Translations under genes and position numbers: made by a program
Source of the DNA: an uncultured Spirochaetales bacterium
GTDB lineage: Bacteria > Spirochaetota > Spirochaetia > Sphaerochaetales > Sphaerochaetaceae
DNA length: 50,512 bases
Direction of reading: 5' to 3'
Assembly: GCA_949300325.1 (NCBI GenBank)
Contig: CASGDQ010000046.1
Coordinates: 1-50,512 of the forward strand
The notes under the pieces: generated by a model
The model's database searches: none
What the model was told of the DNA's origin: nothing
What the model saw: only the letters and a program-made list of their open reading frames with translations
Part shown: positions 7,613-16,399 of the stretch, one piece after another
Position numbering within the stretch: position 1 is the first letter of the stretch
Layout of the letters: each line of letters opens with the position of its first letter

Positions 7613-9445
7613 TTGAAGATAGCTTTAGGCATGTATACCACGCTATCATCCTGTACTCCGGCGCCCGCATTCAAACGGGCGCTTTCACTCATTTACAAGC
7701 CTGTATTAAAAATGCTCTATGAAAGCGAGGACCTTAAGTTCGCACTTTACCAGAGCGCCGATGTCATGCGGTATTTCCAAAGCAACAACAGCGAGGTGAA
7801 CATGCTCATCTCCACGCTTGCGAAAAAGAACCGCATAAAGATTTTGAGCGGGATATATTCACAGTCGATCATCTCCCTCAATCCTCCGAGGGAAAGGGGG
7901 AGCCAGATCGAGAAGATGACCACCTATATCCGCAAGATCTACGGCTATAGATGCTCAACCGCTTTTTTTTATGGCCAGATATGGACGCCCGCTTTCATTT
8001 CAACCCTAAACAACTGCGCAATCTCATCCGTTGCGATAAGCACCTACAAGGCAACGAGCAAGAACGTGCTTTTTTCAGAGCCCAAGATGATGAACGAGCT
8101 TGGAAAAAGGACCATGATCTATCCTGTAAGCGATTTTGCCGCCAACCTTGTAAGCAAGTTCGCCCAGGGGCTTATCGGAATGGACGAGCTTAAAAGCTCC
8201 ATATCCGCATTCATCCGTTCTTCCGATCAGGATTCCGTTTTCTTCTTCATAAACCTTGATCAGCTGCTGCAGGGCTATGCCCGGGCTCAGGATCTTGAGA
8301 ACCTTGATGTCGCTTCGATTTTTTCCACCATCGTCGAAGAGGCTGATGCTTCGGGAGCCGAAATAGTCCATTTCGATGAATTTAGCTCCACCGGCCCCGG
8401 GTATCTGGATTCCGGATGGTATGGCAGGGATGCGTATGCAGGACCTCTTTATTCGTTTAATGACATCTTTGTGAGAAACGGCATGAACCGTTATCTTCTC
8501 AATAGGGTCCTCACCCTCAGCGAATGCATAAACAGCTATAAGAAGGACAGGGATATAAGAAGGCTTGCAGAGGACAATCTTTCCCATGTTGGCTCAGGAC
8601 CGCTTTTCATTTTCGATCCCCAGTGCGGGCCTCTGAGGACCTGCGAGAGGAGGATGTTCTGGAAGAATGTGCTTGAAGCGGAGCGCCTTTTATACAGCAA
8701 AGGGGAGCAGCTGCTGGAAAGCGAGCTGGATCTTGAGGATCTGGGAGAAATGAACCATATCTCCAGAAACGATAATTTTACCGTGGTCTATTCTCCTTTC
8801 GGCGGGTCCGTAGTCGAATTCGACCTGATGGACAAGCTGATAAACGTTGTCGATGCAAAAAGCCATTTCGATAAGGGCTTTATGCCTTTTAGCCTCAAGC
8901 ATTCCTTTGCCGATACGATCGATACCGAAGGAATGCGGTATAAGATGAAGCACCGCCGGTTTGATTCAGGTTTTTTGAACAAGGCGAAAACAGACATGCT
9001 TTTTACCTGCGGCGATGATGATCTTCCGTTTACTCTTGTCAAGCATTTCAAATTGAGAAGCCAAACATTCATCCTGGAAAGCGATCTGGTTGCAAAAGAG
9101 GATATCGAGAACGGATTTTATCGTCTCAATTGCTATCTGATGCTTGATGATATAACCTTTGAGAAGCCCGAGCAGAAGCAGCTCATGCTCTTTGATGAGA
9201 TGGAAGGGGTGAAAACCATAAAGGTCATCGGCCAGATCAGCGATGTGCAGCTGGTTTTCACAAGCACCTCGTGTTTTTCAGTAAAGCAGGATGTGAAGAG
9301 ACAAAGTCAGCATACGGTGCTTGGACAGGAGTCGTTTAATCTGTACAATAAATTCACCTTCTCATTCCCGTTCAGCTTGAAAAAGGGCGGATGCGCTTCC
9401 TTCAAGCTGATCATGAGAAGCGCCAAAACTGATAACAAGGAGTAA
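7613..9445 (+). CDS. GH57-like protein with lost catalytic motifs
   Basis: Protein of 610 residues resembling the GH57 alpha-glucanotransferase/amylase architecture: an N-terminal barrel-like domain (about 1-300), a helical region, and a C-terminal beta-rich domain related to those of 4-alpha-glucanotransferases. The N-terminal HxHQP motif is missing (MKIALGMYTTLSS instead). The segment YGQIWTP at residues 120-126 stands where active enzymes have PERVWEP, so the nucleophile Glu appears replaced by Gly121. I infer a binding or structural role, not hydrolysis. No signal peptide is seen. The TTG start is supported by GAGGTGAT just upstream; it follows rnfB by 4 bases and precedes prfB by 5. The family call is moderate and the loss of activity is inferred by eye. 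Confidence 0.6.
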   Translation: MKIALGMYTTLSSCTPAPAFKRALSLIYKPVLKMLYESEDLKFALYQSADVMRYFQSNNSEVNMLISTLAKKNRIKILSGIYSQSIISLNPPRERGSQIEKMTTYIRKIYGYRCSTAFFYGQIWTPAFISTLNNCAISSVAISTYKATSKNVLFSEPKMMNELGKRTMIYPVSDFAANLVSKFAQGLIGMDELKSSISAFIRSSDQDSVFFFINLDQLLQGYARAQDLENLDVASIFSTIVEEADASGAEIVHFDEFSSTGPGYLDSGWYGRDAYAGPLYSFNDIFVRNGMNRYLLNRVLTLSECINSYKKDRDIRRLAEDNLSHVGSGPLFIFDPQCGPLRTCERRMFWKNVLEAERLLYSKGEQLLESELDLEDLGEMNHISRNDNFTVVYSPFGGSVVEFDLMDKLINVVDAKSHFDKGFMPFSLKHSFADTIDTEGMRYKMKHRRFDSGFLNKAKTDMLFTCGDDDLPFTLVKHFKLRSQTFILESDLVAKEDIENGFYRLNCYLMLDDITFEKPEQKQLMLFDEMEGVKTIKVIGQISDVQLVFTSTSCFSVKQDVKRQSQHTVLGQESFNLYNKFTFSFPFSLKKGGCASFKLIMRSAKTDNKE

Positions 9446-9450
9446 TTGAA

Positions 9451-10549
9451 ATGTTCATCGAAAACAGATCGAAATTTGAAAATATCAAGGAAGAAGCCTA
9501 CCAAGTATGGAGGCGTCTTTGACGACGCCAAGGTATTGGATAAGATAAAGGCGGAAGAGGAAAAGACGCTCGCAGATGATTTCTGGTCCGATAAGCAGAA
9601 GGCCGAGCAGACCTACCAGAAGCTTAATATGCTCAAGGACAGCTATTATCCATGGAAGGAGCTCATCGGAGAGATCGACGAGCTTGAGGAGCTTATGGAG
9701 ATGTATGCCAGCGAGGAGGATGAGACCCTCCGCGCAGAGCTTGAGGCCCAGATAGACGCTCTGGATGAAAAGTTCCGGCCGCTCAAGACGAAGACATTGC
9801 TCGACGGGGAATTCGATAAGAACAATCTTTATCTTTCCATCCATTCCGGTGCCGGCGGCACGGAGGCTTCCGATTGGGCCAGCATGCTGATGAGGATGTA
9901 TCTCAGATGGGTGGAGCGTCATGGCTTTAAAAGCGAGATTCTCGATTTGGAAGAGAACGAGGGAGGCATCAAGAGCGTTACGATAAAGGTGGACGGACCT
10001 TATGCGTTCGGCTACCTCAAGGGAGAGGCCGGAGTTCACCGTCTTGTGAGGATCAGCCCCTTTGATGCGCAAAAAAGGCGGCATACCTCATTTGCCTCCG
10101 TTTATGCCTCTGCAGAAGTCGATGACAATATCGAGATAGATATCAAGCCTGAGGATTACAGATTGGATACCTACAGGGCTGGCGGCGCCGGCGGGCAGCA
10201 TGTTAATAAGACCGACAGCGCCGTAAGGATCACGCACTACGCCACGGGCATAGTCGTGCAGTGCCAGAACGAAAGAAGCCAGCTTATGAACAAGGAGATG
10301 GCTTTCAAGATGCTCAGGAGCAAGCTGTACGAGTATTACCAGAGGGAAAGGGAAAAGGAGAAAGAGAAGAACGCCATAGCCAAGAAGGATATCGCATGGG
10401 GAAGCCAGATCAGAAGCTATGTTTTCCAGCCTTATACCCTTGTCAAGGATCACAGGACAAATTACAGCACGGGTAATATAACTGCAGTTATGGATGGTGA
10501 GATCGATGACTTTATCGAAAGTTATCTCCATTTCCAAAAAGAGGAGTAG
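9451..10549 (+). CDS. prfB: Peptide chain release factor 2, with programmed +1 frameshift
   Basis: RF2 terminates translation at UGA and UAA. It is encoded in two frames: 9451-9519 (23 codons) reads to CTT followed by an in-frame TGA at 9520-9522; skipping T9520 puts the ribosome on GAC at 9521 and continues to 10549, giving 365 residues, the usual RF2 length. The shift site CTTTGAC is preceded by a Shine-Dalgarno-like TGGAGG (9508-9513) with a 3-base spacer, as in the classic E. coli site. Later motifs are SPF (ISPFDAQKRRHTSF, stop recognition) and GGQ (AGGAGGQHVNKTDSA, peptide release). Low RF2 would favour the shift, giving autoregulation. AAGGAG lies 8 bases before the ATG. Confidence 0.96.
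9508..9523 (+). promoter_or_regulatory. prfB +1 frameshift signal
   Basis: TGGAGG, three bases, then CTT TGA C. The internal Shine-Dalgarno-like element and slippery CTT codon before TGA match the known bacterial prfB recoding signal in order and spacing. Confidence 0.95.
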
Positions 10550-11720
10550 CCTGGCGCTGCTCATGCTTTTATTTACGATGCAGCTCAGCGCGGCATCCTA
10601 CAGGGTCGGAGTGTGTTCGTCTTTCTCTGACCCGGCTTTTGATGACACTGTCCGTGCTGCGATCTCTTTTTCTGCTGCTGCAGTAGAAAATCCTCTATTG
10701 CTGAACGAGGCGATAAAAAGGGATGAGGCAAAGGATAAGAAGGAATATGAGATTTCTGCAGCATCTGCTGTTGCAGCAGAAAAGGATAAGCCTTCATATG
10801 TTGAAAAGGATCATGCTGCCGAGATTTATGAAATCGAGCCTGTTTTTTTAAATCTCCCTGAAGCTCAGCTTGAATTTGTGGAGAAAGGGGATGGCGATGC
10901 CGTTTCATACATCATGGCTCTCAACGATCTTGACGAGCTTGTGTTTTTTTCCAAATTCAGCTACGGGGCGCTGGAAGAGCTGGAGATATGGATAAACGGG
11001 AGTTTGGAGGAGATCTTGTTTCCCCCTTTGGACAACAGCGGATATTTCAAGCTCCTTTCATCGTTTTTTCTCTCCCGGTGGAGAGGAAACGATTATAGCA
11101 TCGTACGTTTTGAAGGAAATGTGCCGTATACGGTTGAAAGCGATGGAAACGAGGTTGAGATGTACGACAGGTACGCGGTATTAAAAAATGGAAGCCATGA
11201 ATTGGTGCTTTCTTATCCGTACCATGCCGATTTCGAGGCTGTTCTTGAGACCCCGGTTTCAAGCGCGGTTTATTTTTCCTTGGAAAAGGATGATGGAAAG
11301 CCCCTCTTTATTTCCACGTTGCCGTATTCAGAGGAGATAAGATTGAATGGCGAGATTGTGGAAGATGGATATGTCGAGGATGCCTTTCTTCCTTTTTCGC
11401 TGAGCATCGGATGCGAGGGATATGAGACGGGCATGATCCAGGGTGCGTCCAATCCAGGATTGATCGAGATCAGCCTGCTTCCTTCAGCCTTGTACGAGCC
11501 GGATTATCTGGAGATTGCAAAAAAGGATTTTTATAGCAATCTCCTTCTGACTCTCGCATCTTTTGGAGCGGGAATAGCGATAGGTTTTGTCAATGATGTC
11601 TATTCGCTTGATTATCTTGTTCCGCTAGAGACGCTTGCCGCAGGCATAAGCGTGTTCCAGCTGATACGGACCATAGATGGTCTTTTCAAATACAGGGATG
11701 CCCTTGCATTGGGCATATAG
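10506..11720 (+). CDS. Exported protein with C-terminal membrane segments, unknown
   Basis: I do not recognise this 404-residue protein. It has a clear signal peptide (KKRSSLALLMLLFTMQLSA, cleavage near SAAS). A beta-rich extracytoplasmic region follows, with alternating acidic and aromatic residues. Around residues 265-320 the sequence (LPYSEEIRLNGEIVEDGY then LSIGCEGYETGM) resembles a PEGA-type surface domain, but weakly. The last 70 residues hold two hydrophobic segments (NLLLTLASFGAGIAIGFV and YLVPLETLAAGISVFQLI), so the protein is probably membrane-bound. The start is a choice between ATG 10506 and ATG 10494; both overlap the prfB end and suit the signal peptide. It sits between prfB and ftsY. 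Confidence 0.6.
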   Translation: MTLSKVISISKKRSSLALLMLLFTMQLSAASYRVGVCSSFSDPAFDDTVRAAISFSAAAVENPLLLNEAIKRDEAKDKKEYEISAASAVAAEKDKPSYVEKDHAAEIYEIEPVFLNLPEAQLEFVEKGDGDAVSYIMALNDLDELVFFSKFSYGALEELEIWINGSLEEILFPPLDNSGYFKLLSSFFLSRWRGNDYSIVRFEGNVPYTVESDGNEVEMYDRYAVLKNGSHELVLSYPYHADFEAVLETPVSSAVYFSLEKDDGKPLFISTLPYSEEIRLNGEIVEDGYVEDAFLPFSLSIGCEGYETGMIQGASNPGLIEISLLPSALYEPDYLEIAKKDFYSNLLLTLASFGAGIAIGFVNDVYSLDYLVPLETLAAGISVFQLIRTIDGLFKYRDALALGI

Positions 11721-11728
11721 GAGAAGTT

Positions 11729-12607
11729 ATGGCATTATTCAAAAAATTCGGGCAAAAGCTCAAGCAGCTTTTCCAAAGCCATGCAATCGACGAGGATTTT
11801 TTCGACAGCCTCGAGGATACTTTGATCGAAGGCGATCTTGGCTCCCGCCTTACAGAGGAGATTTCCTCTGAATTGAGGGCGCTGGCAAAGAAGGAGAAGA
11901 ACCTTAGCGCAGAAGATCTCCAGAAGAAGATGAAAGAGCTTCTGTCCAGATACCTTAAGGAGCTTGATGTTCCTCTTGGCGACGGACTCACGCTTTTTTT
12001 GATGCTTGGGGTCAATGGAGTGGGAAAGACCACTACGATAGCCAAGCTTTCAAAGTATTATTCCAAAAAAGGTGCAAAGGTCCTCCTTGCAGCAGCCGAT
12101 ACTTTCCGCGCCGCAGCCTGCGAGCAGCTTGATATACACGCTGAAAGGCTTGGGATGAGGATAGTCAAGCAGAAGACCGGCTCGGATCCGGGGGCAGTGA
12201 TATATGATGCTATAACAAGCGCAAACGCCCATGGCGATAATCTCATCCTTGCCGATACTGCGGGAAGGATGCATAACAAGGAAAACCTTTTGAAGGAATT
12301 GAAGAAGATAGACAAGGTTATACGTGCCAGGGGAATAAGCGAAGAGAATTATTACCGCTTCCTTGTCATCGATGCCACTACCGGCCAGAACGGGCTTTCC
12401 CAGGCGATGCTGTTCAATGAAGCGGTTGGTCTTTCTGGAATAATTCTTACCAAGTACGACAGCCTTGCAAAGGGAGGAGCGCTTGTCCAGATCGGAAAGC
12501 TGCTCGACATACCGATCGCTTTCGTGTGCACGGGAGAAGGGTATGATGACATAAGGCCTTTCAACAAGGAGGAGTTCCTTGATTCATTGGTCGGTCTCGA
12601 CGCTTAA
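11729..12607 (+). CDS. ftsY: Signal recognition particle receptor FtsY
   Basis: FtsY (292 residues) is the SRP receptor GTPase that docks ribosome-nascent chains at the membrane. It has a short N domain helix bundle (about 1-85) without the long acidic A domain of E. coli. The NG core shows GVNGVGKTTT (G1, near 94-103), DTFRAAACEQL (G2 region), DTAGR (G3) and TKYDSLAKGG (G4; most species have TKLDGTAKGG). It ends with the GEGYDDIRPFN closing helix. An amphipathic N-terminal Lys-rich helix (LFKKFGQKLKQLFQ) can bind membrane. AGGAG lies upstream of the ATG. Confidence 0.95.
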   Translation: MALFKKFGQKLKQLFQSHAIDEDFFDSLEDTLIEGDLGSRLTEEISSELRALAKKEKNLSAEDLQKKMKELLSRYLKELDVPLGDGLTLFLMLGVNGVGKTTTIAKLSKYYSKKGAKVLLAAADTFRAAACEQLDIHAERLGMRIVKQKTGSDPGAVIYDAITSANAHGDNLILADTAGRMHNKENLLKELKKIDKVIRARGISEENYYRFLVIDATTGQNGLSQAMLFNEAVGLSGIILTKYDSLAKGGALVQIGKLLDIPIAFVCTGEGYDDIRPFNKEEFLDSLVGLDA

Positions 12608-13496
12608 GCGCCTCTTTGCTGTCTTTATTCCATTTTTATGCATCCTTCCCTTAGATGCCGCCTTTTATAAGAGCAACGCGCTTATGATGAGGCTTGAGGA
12701 CCAGGAGGGCCTTGTTTATTCGGGCTACGAGCTTGAAATAAAGGATGGCCTATCCATCCTCTATCTGGATGGCAGGGAGGTTTTAAGACTTGTCGAGGAT
12801 GGTTCTTCAGCTTCTGTCTATCAAGGGGATGAACTGGTAGAGGAAAGAAGATATGACGAAGAGGGGAGGCTGGTATATTTTTTTGATTCCGGGACGGAAA
12901 TCCGTTATTACTATGACGGCAGCGGAATACTTTCTTCTGCGACGTTCTTTAATGCTGACGGGCTTGGTGTCAATGAGTATGTGCATAGCCCCCTTGGAGC
13001 AATAACAAGAATCGATTCCTATGATGGTGGCATTTATCTCTTTCCCTCCTCAGAGCTTTTTTCCTTCGGTCTTGCTGATGATGTGAGGGTTTTTGACAAG
13101 AACGAGGAAAAGGAGGATGAAGAGGAGGCTGTTGCATTCACCTCTTTGCCCGATGGAGGAATCGAGGCATCCAGAAAGGACGGGGTGGTCAACATCTATG
13201 ATGCTCAGGGGCGCCTTTCAAGCAGAAGGGACGGAGATATCTTATTTTCATATGCTTATGACGAGGATGGAAATCTTTCTTCTGTTTTAGAGGAATATCC
13301 TGATAGGAGCATAAAAGAGACTTACGTGGATGATGCTCTTTCATCCCGTATTACATCCTATCCCGATGGCCGGTCTGTCGAGGAGCGTTTCGAGGATAAA
13401 GGCAAGGTCGAAATACGCTCAAGAAATTCTGTTCCATATGTGAAGATCGTATACGACCTTGATATGAAGACGGTAAAGGAGGTTGAGAGGCTATGA
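12579..13496 (+). CDS. Exported YD-repeat-like protein
   Basis: Protein of 305 residues with an N-terminal signal peptide (LKRLFAVFIPFLCILPLDA). The mature part is made of short beta-hairpin units of the RHS/YD or MORN-like kind, for example YDEEGRLVYFFDSG, YYYDGSGILSSATFF, YDAQGRLSSRRDG and YAYDEDGNLSSVLEEYPD. Such repeats usually form extended beta structures outside the cell. The TTG start at 12579 is supported by AAGGAGGAG ending 5 bases upstream and overlaps the end of ftsY by 29 bases. The 3' end overlaps the following permease by 4 bases, so this protein may work with, or be handled by, the LolCDE-like transporter. Function is unknown. Confidence 0.65.
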   Translation: MIHWSVSTLKRLFAVFIPFLCILPLDAAFYKSNALMMRLEDQEGLVYSGYELEIKDGLSILYLDGREVLRLVEDGSSASVYQGDELVEERRYDEEGRLVYFFDSGTEIRYYYDGSGILSSATFFNADGLGVNEYVHSPLGAITRIDSYDGGIYLFPSSELFSFGLADDVRVFDKNEEKEDEEEAVAFTSLPDGGIEASRKDGVVNIYDAQGRLSSRRDGDILFSYAYDEDGNLSSVLEEYPDRSIKETYVDDALSSRITSYPDGRSVEERFEDKGKVEIRSRNSVPYVKIVYDLDMKTVKEVERL

Positions 13497-14551
13497 TTCT
13501 CCGTATTGCTCTCCGCTATTCCTTTTCCCGCATGAACAGGCACCTGGGAAGATCTGTGCGGATAATGCTTTCTCTTGCCTTCAGCACCGCTGTCCTTATC
13601 GTTGTGCTGAGCGTCATGGATTATCTGCAGAACACACGCCTTTCGGGAATAAGAGACATAAAGAGTTTCGATCTCGTAGTAAAGGATGCTCCTGTCGATG
13701 AGATTAAGAAGCTGTATCCTGATTGCACGGTTTTCCAATACAGCGAGGAAATGGCTTTGGTTGAAGGGCATGTGATGAATGTCAGATATATCGATTCTGA
13801 TACATATGATGGAGGACTTGAGCTTTTAGCGGGGGATTTTTCCTCTGCTGTCATCCCTTACAGCCTATTCATCGAGAACGGCTTTTCCGATATAAGCATG
13901 AATGTGCTTCATGGAAGCACGCTGCGTGACTTAAAGACCCTTTCTTATACGGTATCTGGAGTTTATGCTACAGGCCTCGGCTCTTCTTTCGATCCGTCCT
14001 ATCTGTTCTTGCCAGCCTCTTCTGCCTCTGAGCAAAATGCGCTTGTTGCTATAAAAGGAAGCGATGATGGGAGCGCTCTGGAGAGCAGGGGGTATCAATA
14101 CACTACTTGGAAGGAAAGTGAGAGTACGCTTTATTCCGCATTTCTTCTTGAGCGCTTCATGATGGTTTTCGTCCTTTCGTTCCTTTTCCTCATAACGTTT
14201 TTCCAGCTGAGACAGGAGATAAGGGATTTTTTCTTCATTAAAAGGAGGGAAAGAGTCGAACTCATGGTCTTAGGCATGGAGGAATGGAGGATATATTCAT
14301 CCTTTACCCTTTCTTTCGTGATTTTAGTCTTTGCAGCTCTTTTTCTAGGAGCTGGAGCCTCTCTTTTGATATTGCATTTATTTTCGCTCAGGCTGTCTTT
14401 ATTGAGTTATCTGCCTGTTGAATTGAAGTTTTCCGTTTCTTCTTTTGTCCTTGTGTGCATCTGCATGATGGCCGTTTCTGTCATCTCCTGCTTTTTTAGA
14501 ATAAGGAAGGAAAAGGGAAAGAATCCGTTGGAGGTGCTATATGGAAGGTGA
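13493..14551 (+). CDS. LolC/LolE-type ABC transporter permease (FtsX family)
   Basis: Membrane permease of 352 residues with MacB/FtsX topology: one N-terminal helix (about 22-44), a large extracytoplasmic domain (about 45-215), and three C-terminal helices. The last of these precede FRIRKEKGKNPLEVLYGR, a typical FtsX-domain end. In the family two such subunits plus an ATPase extract lipoproteins from the inner membrane or act as mechanotransmission exporters. It overlaps the ATPase gene downstream by 11 bases. Gram-negative style lipoprotein sorting is plausible because exported lipoproteins are encoded in this window. The specific LolC role is inferred from context. Confidence 0.8.
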   Translation: MILRIALRYSFSRMNRHLGRSVRIMLSLAFSTAVLIVVLSVMDYLQNTRLSGIRDIKSFDLVVKDAPVDEIKKLYPDCTVFQYSEEMALVEGHVMNVRYIDSDTYDGGLELLAGDFSSAVIPYSLFIENGFSDISMNVLHGSTLRDLKTLSYTVSGVYATGLGSSFDPSYLFLPASSASEQNALVAIKGSDDGSALESRGYQYTTWKESESTLYSAFLLERFMMVFVLSFLFLITFFQLRQEIRDFFFIKRRERVELMVLGMEEWRIYSSFTLSFVILVFAALFLGAGASLLILHLFSLRLSLLSYLPVELKFSVSSFVLVCICMMAVSVISCFFRIRKEKGKNPLEVLYGR

Positions 14552-15221
14552 ACTCATAAGGGCTGAAAAGCTCGTAAAGGGCTTTTTGACAGCAGAGGGC
14601 AGGCTGGATATTTTGAAAGGCGTCGATTTGACGGTTTCATCCTCGATTTCTATTTCCATAATCGGCAAAAGCGGTTGCGGGAAAAGCACCCTGCTATCCG
14701 TATTGGCATCGCTTGAGAAGAAGGATGGCGGAAAGATCTATTATGGCGGTAGGGATTTGGATCTCATGAAGGCGGGAGATTTATGCATGCTCCGCAGAAA
14801 CTATATAGGCTTCATATTCCAGAATCCGCTTTTAATGGAGGATTTTTCTGCAGTTGAAAACGTGATGATGCCGCTTTTGCTGAAGAAGAAGGCAAAAAAA
14901 GAGGCGTATAAGGAAGCCTTGGAATACCTGGATATTGTAAAGCTTGCAGAAAGGGCCTCCCATCGTCCCAAGGAATTGTCTGGAGGAGAGAGGCAGCGTG
15001 TTGCCATTGCCCGGAGCCTGGCATCCGGAGCTGCGGTTGTTTTTGCAGACGAGCCTACTGGGAGCCTGGATGAGCAGAGCGCACGGGAAGTGGAGAAGCT
15101 TCTTTTTGATGCGGTGCGCATTGCCGATCGGGCGCTGGTGATGGTCACCCATGACGAGGAGATGAGCAGAAGGGCGGACATAAGGTATGCGCTCAGGGGA
15201 GGGCTGCTTGAAAGGCTTTGA
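14541..15221 (+). CDS. LolD-like ABC transporter ATPase
   Basis: ATPase of 226 residues. Walker A is GKSGCGKST at residues 42-50; the Q-loop is IFQNPLLMEDFSAVENVMMPLLL; the signature is LSGGERQRVAIARSL; Walker B with catalytic Glu is VVFADEPTGSLDEQ; the switch His is in VMVTHDEEM. The sequence between Q-loop and signature is typical of the MacB/LolD branch. It lies between two FtsX-type permeases and overlaps the first one, so the three form one exporter. Confidence 0.9.
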   Translation: MEGELIRAEKLVKGFLTAEGRLDILKGVDLTVSSSISISIIGKSGCGKSTLLSVLASLEKKDGGKIYYGGRDLDLMKAGDLCMLRRNYIGFIFQNPLLMEDFSAVENVMMPLLLKKKAKKEAYKEALEYLDIVKLAERASHRPKELSGGERQRVAIARSLASGAAVVFADEPTGSLDEQSAREVEKLLFDAVRIADRALVMVTHDEEMSRRADIRYALRGGLLERL

Positions 15222-15222
15222 T

Positions 15223-16362
15223 ATGTCGATATATGTCCTCAGGAAGATCGGCTTTAAAAACGGAATCTCTTTTTTCATATCCGCAATCCTTCCTGCTTTT
15301 TTGATATTGCTCGTTTCAATGCTGCTGGTATTCTCCCTTTCCTTCATAACCAGCATGGCTTCAGCCATGGAGGATGTCATGGTCAATCTTGGCAGCGGCC
15401 ATATCGTCGTCGATGGCTGGAAGGATCTGGATGAGAGCCTCTTTTATTCCGTGGATAAGGTTTCATCTTCCGAGGCTCTGGCCTTCAGCGGAAAGGCAAG
15501 TGCTGCGCTGTATGTAAAAGGAGTCGATCTTGATTCCTATTTCAACCAAAGAAGGCTCGATGCTCTCAATTTCTCATCGCGCAGCCATGAGGATGTCCTC
15601 AATCCCGTCTATCTGAGCTCTTCTCTTTCTAAAGAGCTTGGCGTTGATGAAGGCGACAGGTTTTCAGTCCTTATCTATGAAAGCAGCATCGGACGGACAA
15701 GACCTCTTCTTTTGACATGTGCAGGCGTATTTTCTTCCGGCTACAATGAATTTGATTCCGCGCTCTGCTATGTGGATAGTAGCCTGATGAAAGACGGGGA
15801 GCAGAAAACGGAGATACTTTTATATGATGATTCAGCCCTTGATGAGATAATCGATGGCCTTGCATCATCCGGCTGCACAGTAAGAAGCTACAAAAGCGTG
15901 TATTCCGCCCTTTACAGCAATGTGGAATTCAGTCTTAACATCCTTTACGGCATCTTCTTGATCCTGGCGCTTCTTGCAGCAGTATTCTCATCCAACATCG
16001 CTTTTGATTACGTTTCTCGGGACAGAAAGGATATAGCCAATTTGATGGTGCTCGGCCTGTCAAAGAATGATGTGGCAAGGATCTATCTTGTCATAACTCT
16101 TTCATTTGTGTTCGTTGCCTTATTTATCGGATTCATTCTCGGCATCGTTTCATCCCTTTTCATTCCAAGCATGATGGAGGCTTTGAATAGGCTTGATTTT
16201 GCTGCGCTTGATGCATATATGACATCCTTTGATATAAGCATACCTTTTGGCAAAATACTTTTGATGCTGGGAGGATTGTTCTTTTCAAGCTTCATATCCC
16301 TCTTGATAAGCCTGAGAAAAACAATATCGCTGGACATACATGAAATCATAGCCGGGGCTTGA
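15223..16362 (+). CDS. LolC/LolE-type ABC transporter permease (FtsX family), second subunit
   Basis: Permease of 379 residues: N-terminal helix (FFISAILPAFLILLVSMLLVFSL), extracytoplasmic domain of about 200 residues, then three helices ending in an FtsX domain (SLLISLRKTISLDIHEIIAG). AFSGKASAALYVKGVDLDSYF in the periplasmic domain is typical of LolE-type subunits (GVDP-like region). The ATG at 15223 follows the ATPase stop by one base; an in-frame ATG at 15187 would lie inside the ATPase gene and would add residues with no family match. It is the last gene of the transporter set. Confidence 0.8.
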   Translation: MSIYVLRKIGFKNGISFFISAILPAFLILLVSMLLVFSLSFITSMASAMEDVMVNLGSGHIVVDGWKDLDESLFYSVDKVSSSEALAFSGKASAALYVKGVDLDSYFNQRRLDALNFSSRSHEDVLNPVYLSSSLSKELGVDEGDRFSVLIYESSIGRTRPLLLTCAGVFSSGYNEFDSALCYVDSSLMKDGEQKTEILLYDDSALDEIIDGLASSGCTVRSYKSVYSALYSNVEFSLNILYGIFLILALLAAVFSSNIAFDYVSRDRKDIANLMVLGLSKNDVARIYLVITLSFVFVALFIGFILGIVSSLFIPSMMEALNRLDFAALDAYMTSFDISIPFGKILLMLGGLFFSSFISLLISLRKTISLDIHEIIAGA

Positions 16363-16364
16363 GA

Positions 16365-16393
16365 TTGTCAGCATCTGCTTAACCTGCTATATT
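16365..16393 (+). promoter_or_regulatory. Promoter of rnz, predicted leaderless
   Basis: TTGTCA at 16365-16370 and TATATT at 16388-16393 are spaced by 17 bases. Only six bases (TGAAAC) separate the -10 box from the GTG start, so the first transcribed base should be at or next to the start codon. No ribosome binding site is present. Confidence 0.6.
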
Positions 16394-16399
16394 TGAAAC

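Noticed and set aside
9520..9522. In-frame TGA after 23 codons of prfB as a pseudogene or selenocysteine codon
   Set aside because: The surrounding sequence is the standard RF2 +1 frameshift signal and the downstream frame encodes an intact RF2.
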